From NCBI GenBank assembly GCA_948144175.1, contig CANXME010002562.1, positions 123,976 through 187,975 of the forward strand: DNA of 64,000 nucleotides, in the 5' to 3' direction. This document shows positions 60,223 to 64,000 of the stretch, piece by piece (positions within the stretch are counted from its first letter, which is position 1; each line of letters starts with the position of its first letter). The notes beneath the pieces are model-generated. The model worked only from the letters and a program-made list of their open reading frames with translations, was not told the DNA's origin and did no database searches. This DNA is from Closterium sp. NIES-65. Taxonomy: Eukaryota > Streptophyta > Zygnematophyceae > Desmidiales > Closteriaceae. Position numbers and translations under genes: made by a program.

Positions 60223-63200
60223 CTAGTTCATGCTCATTCCACTCATGCGCACACAACGCAATGAGACTCATCCGCAAGCCTCTTGGTGAGGAAGTCTGCT
60301 GGCTGCTGGTGAGTCTTGATGTAGATCGGATTCACCGTCCCCCTCTTCACCTCCTTACGCAGCCAGTGCCACGATACGCATGTGCTTGTTCAGCCCATGA
60401 AGCACAGCGTTCCTGGCCATCCCAAGAGCTCCCTTGCTATCACAAAACAGCGGCGTAGCAACCTTTTGCTCCTGGCCAATCTCCGCCAACAGCCTCCTCA
60501 GCCAAATCACCTCTTCACCCCATGGAACATCACCATGTACTCTGATTCCACGGAAGAGAGTGCTGTCTCCGTCTGCTTCTTTGACCTCCAACTAAACGGT
60601 CCTCCCCCAACTACGCAGATGTATCCTCCCACAGATGAGGAATCCTCCTCTCAGAGGCCCACGTAGCATCAGTAAAGCAAGTGAGAAAAAGCTTGCCTTC
60701 TCCAAGCCTCTCCCCTTCTCTTTCAGCACCTCAACCCCTTTCTGCTTCACCTGTGCAGATGCGGAGTATTGAACTCCAATGCTTGGGTGAGAGTTCAGAT
60801 ACTTCACCACACGCTCAGCTGCATCCACCTGCTCCTCTGATGGATTCTGCACTACCCTAGCCAGATGCCCAACCGAGAAAAAGAGATGTCGGTCTCGTGT
60901 GAACTGCTGCATACAAGAGGCTGCCCACCAAGGACTGAAATTGCTGCTGCTCCTCGCTTCAACCCCTTCATCCTCTGCAGCTTTCACAAGCTGAATTCTG
61001 CTGGCAGGGGAGTTGCAACCTTGCGCTCATTCTCAATTCCGTACTTCTCCCCAAGCTCCTTGATGAACTTCTCCTGGTGCAGCTTCAACCACCTGTGATC
61101 CAGATCCCTCTCCACGTGCATCCCGAGGTAGTACTTTACCTCCCCAAGGTTCTTGCACTTGAAGTTCTCCATCAGCTGCTGCTGCACCTTCTGGATCTCC
61201 TCATGCTGCTGCTAAAGAGAAGAATGTCGTCCACATAGACCAACAAACAGCACCAGCTTCTCCCCCTCCCCCTTGAGAAAGAGGCTCTCATCACAGCTGC
61301 TGGTCCTGAATCCCATCTCCTCTAAAACAGCTGCCAACTTCTGGTACCAGCAGCGTGGCGCCTGGCTTCAAGCCGTAGATGGACTTTTTCAGCTTGCACA
61401 CCCTGCCCGTACCATCCTCATACCAGGTGGCTGCGTCATGAACACCTCCTCCTCTAAAATCCCGTTGAGAAATGCCGTTGATATGTCCATCTGGATAATG
61501 AACTTCCCACTAACGGCTTGCATCTGCCAACAAGACACGAAGGGTAGGGGGTTTGGCAGTGGGAGCAAAGATCTCATTGAAGTCCCGCTCTCCTTCTGCA
61601 TAAACCCCTTAGCCACCAACCTACTCTTGTAGATGGTGACCTGCCCCTTGTCGTCAGTCTTGATCCTTAGCACCCACTTGCATTGTACCGCTTTCTTCCC
61701 TCAGGCAGCACCACTAGTTCCCAAGTCCCATTCTCCAGCAGGCTCTGGTACTCAGCATCCCTGGAAGCTAGCCATTTGTCCCTATCTGGTCCAGCTAATG
61801 CCTCCTCCATGCTAGCTGGTTCCTCTGGTGCAGGGACAAGAAAACAGTACGCAGGTTGATCCTCCTCATCCGGGTCATAGCCATGCGGTAGAATCAGCAA
61901 TGCCTCCTCGGTTCAAGCTGCTGCTCCGCTACATCAGCTCCTGCAGTCAGCTTCTTAGTAGCCATACGGGTACGTCCTGGCCTGGAGACGGGTGTCTCCC
62001 ATCCCTTCAAAACACCCTTCGGCTTCTTAGTTTTCCCCTGCTGCTGCTCTCCTCCCTCGGATCCAGCAGCTCCACTAGTGCTACCGCTAATCTCCACACC
62101 ATCACCTCCACCAGCAGGTGCCTCCTGCACCTTCTCTTTATCACCACCCTCTGCAGCTGCCTCCTCTCCCTCCTCCCACACACTAGGAGTCAGGTCCAGC
62201 TGCATGGTAATCTGCTTCATCTGCTGGGACACCCTGGCCTCGGCTGTTTCTCCCAGCTCCCATACATCATGCCCTCAACAAACTTCACATCCCTGCTGTC
62301 AAACAACACACCCTTGGAAGGCTCCCACAGCAGCCATCCCTTGCTCTCAGCAGCCAGCCCCAAATGCACACACCAGATTGCACTCGCCCCAACTTACTGC
62401 GGGTAGGTCTTGGGAACGTGGGCGACTGCCATGCAACCGAACACCCTCAGCATGTCCACCGGCGGCTTCCTCCCAAGCCACCTCTCCAACGGCACCCACG
62501 AGTCATCCCCAACCTTTGTGAGTACCCTGTTCCTAGCGACGGTAGCGTGCCGAACAGCATGGGGCCACATCAAGTTGCCCAGCCCAGATTCTATGAGCAG
62601 CGCCCTAGCTGTCTCCAGAATTGTCCGGTTCGCCCGTTCTGCTACACCGTTGGACTGTGGGGTGTAAGCCGTGGTCAGCTCCCTCTGGATGCCCTGCTTC
62701 TTGAGCCAGGCCGTCATCTCAGCTCCAAGGAACTCACCACCCCGATCTGTCCTAATCCGCTTCACCCACACACTCCGCTTGCTTCTCCACGAACGGCAGC
62801 CAATCGTCCCGAATCGTGGAGGCGGCGTGATCTTTCTGCTTCAGCGGATACGCCCACATTAGCCTGCTCCAGTCATCCACTATGGTTAGGAAGTACCGCT
62901 CCCCCTTGTGCCCTTGCACCGCAGCGGCCCCACCAAGTCCATGTGGACCAGCTCCAACGGCTTTTTGCTCCTGCCAGCCACACTATGGAAGGGGAAACGG
63001 GTGAACTTTGAAAGGAGGCAAATTTCACAGTTATCATCGGGTGGTTGTCGTTCAGCTTTAAGCCCTTAACGGCTCCATCCTTCTCCAGCTGCTTCAGCAA
63101 AGGCATTGCCACATGCCCCAAACGTCGGTGTGCAGTTGCCCAATCTGTCTCCCCAGATCTGGCCGACACTTTCACACCAACCCCTCCAACGGCGTTGCAC

Positions 63201-64000
63201 TCCCCCTGGGATGCAGACCCCTCTCCAGCCTGCCCCCCACCGTGCCACGCCAGCGCCGGCAGCTGCCACATAGATCTGTACACGTCCTTGCTCTCGTGCA
63301 GATCCCAAAGCACCCGATTGCCCAGCTTCCCCTTATAAGTGCGAGCCCCATCCGTGTTGGTGTTCACCCCAGCCTTGCCAAGCTTACGGAGGGAGATGAG
63401 GTTGGCCTTCAGGTCGGGGACGAGGAGAACGTCGTGCAGCACCACCGGCTTGCCATCCGCTCCCTTAAATGCAGCTCGTCCCGCACCAGCCACCTTCAAC
63501 ATGTGTCCAGAGGCAGAGCACACCTCATTAATCGGTGCAGCGCGTACGTCGTCCAGCAGGTCCTTGCGCGGCGTCATTGTCCAAGCGGCGCCTGTGTCCA
63601 ACACCCAATAGTCCAGGGGGTGAGCTCTGCTCCAGCCTTAGCAGATGCGTCTCCTTGCTCCCCCTTGTCTCCCATATGGAAGAATTGGCCCGCGGTGCGC
63701 TCCTTCTTCTTCTCCGCACCGCCGTTGCCCTTCGGGTTGTTGTCGGACGAATCAGCGACCATGTTGGCGCCGTTTTTCTGGTTCCTCCGCGCGCCGCCAT
63801 CCTGGTGACGATTCTGGGGGGTCCATCCATCGGGTTTCTTATAGCACAAAAACCAGGGTGCCCTTCCTTCTCACAATACCAGCAACTCCCTTTCATTTTG
63901 CACCACAGCACCCGACTTGCCCCCCACGTCAGATTTCGCACCGCGAACCCCAACCGGACCTCATTGTTGGTCGTTGGAAGTCGTCGTCTTTCTTTGCACC
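60223..64000 (-). pseudogene. A6 Gag-Pol, many frameshifts
   Basis: Homologous to the intact 1526-residue protein from its stop codon (TAG at 60225-60223) to about residue 265. Pieces remain readable: RNase H, RT up to the YVDD area with a break near 61240, integrase with RTDRGGEF and NGVAERANR, protease DTGAA near 63600. More than fifteen one-base indels break the frame. Either a true pseudogene or uncorrected sequencing error over an intact copy. Confidence 0.88.

Larger units (their letters stand above)
59101..64000 (-). mobile_element. Copia family A element, copy A6 (right end outside window)
   Basis: Minus-strand copy with 3' LTR (about 59101-60179), polypurine tract and Gag-Pol up to the Gag zinc-knuckle region at the window edge. 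It differs from A2 and A-I mainly by single-base insertions and deletions spread over the whole length, with few substitutions. Left edge is approximate: TGTGTGAAGGG replaces TTGGTGTAAGGG. Confidence 0.9.

Overview
The window is a dense nest of LTR retrotransposons. I find no convincing host gene, tRNA, rRNA, bacterial-type operon or CRISPR array in the 64 kb. The genome is eukaryotic. A green-lineage (plant or green-algal) source is likely because the main Copia family has the primer-binding site TGGTATCAGAGC, the usual Ty1/copia site matching the 3' end of plant initiator-Met tRNA. The species cannot be fixed from this sequence.

Layout. 1-9749: two minus-strand copies of Copia family A (A1 and A2), joined through an LTR carrying a 948-bp duplication. 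A2 has an intact 1526-residue Gag-Pol. 9750-11696: 3' part of a plus-strand Copia (C) of a second clade. 11697-12426: Ty3/Gypsy protease fragment. 12427-14788 and 28509-29266: plus-strand Gag-protease element J with a diverged A-type 3' LTR. That LTR is split by A-II (14789-28503), which is itself split by full-length A-I (18588-25442). A-I has two LTRs, an intact 1526-residue ORF and a perfect 5-bp target-site duplication. 29267-32080: decayed minus-strand Copia F with a GTCGAC-rich solo LTR (family G) inside its protease.

32174-50260: a Ty3/Gypsy element broken by two full-length, decayed Copia elements of a second clade: D (plus, 34222-41467, TSD GAGAT) and E (minus, 42556-49681, TSD GACCG). 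50200-55758: a family G LTR fragment, Copia I (plus, decayed) carrying an 846-bp solo LTR (TSD TTGTC), then a family G LTR. 55759-57730: decayed minus-strand Copia G. 58275-59096: 5' LTR and GC-rich leader of another second-clade Copia (H). 59101-64000: another family A copy (A6) with many single-base indels.

How the parts work together. A family A element makes one Gag-protease-integrase-RT-RNase H polyprotein. Gag forms the particle, the tRNA-primed RT copies the RNA, and integrase inserts the DNA with 5-bp duplications. By eye the A-I LTR pair differs at two positions in 1093 bp and the A-II pair at one, so both insertions look recent. A2 and A-I keep all visible catalytic residues. The other elements carry stops, frameshifts, deletions or altered RT active sites and look dead. 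J, which shows no integrase or RT, could be a non-autonomous partner of family A (inference).
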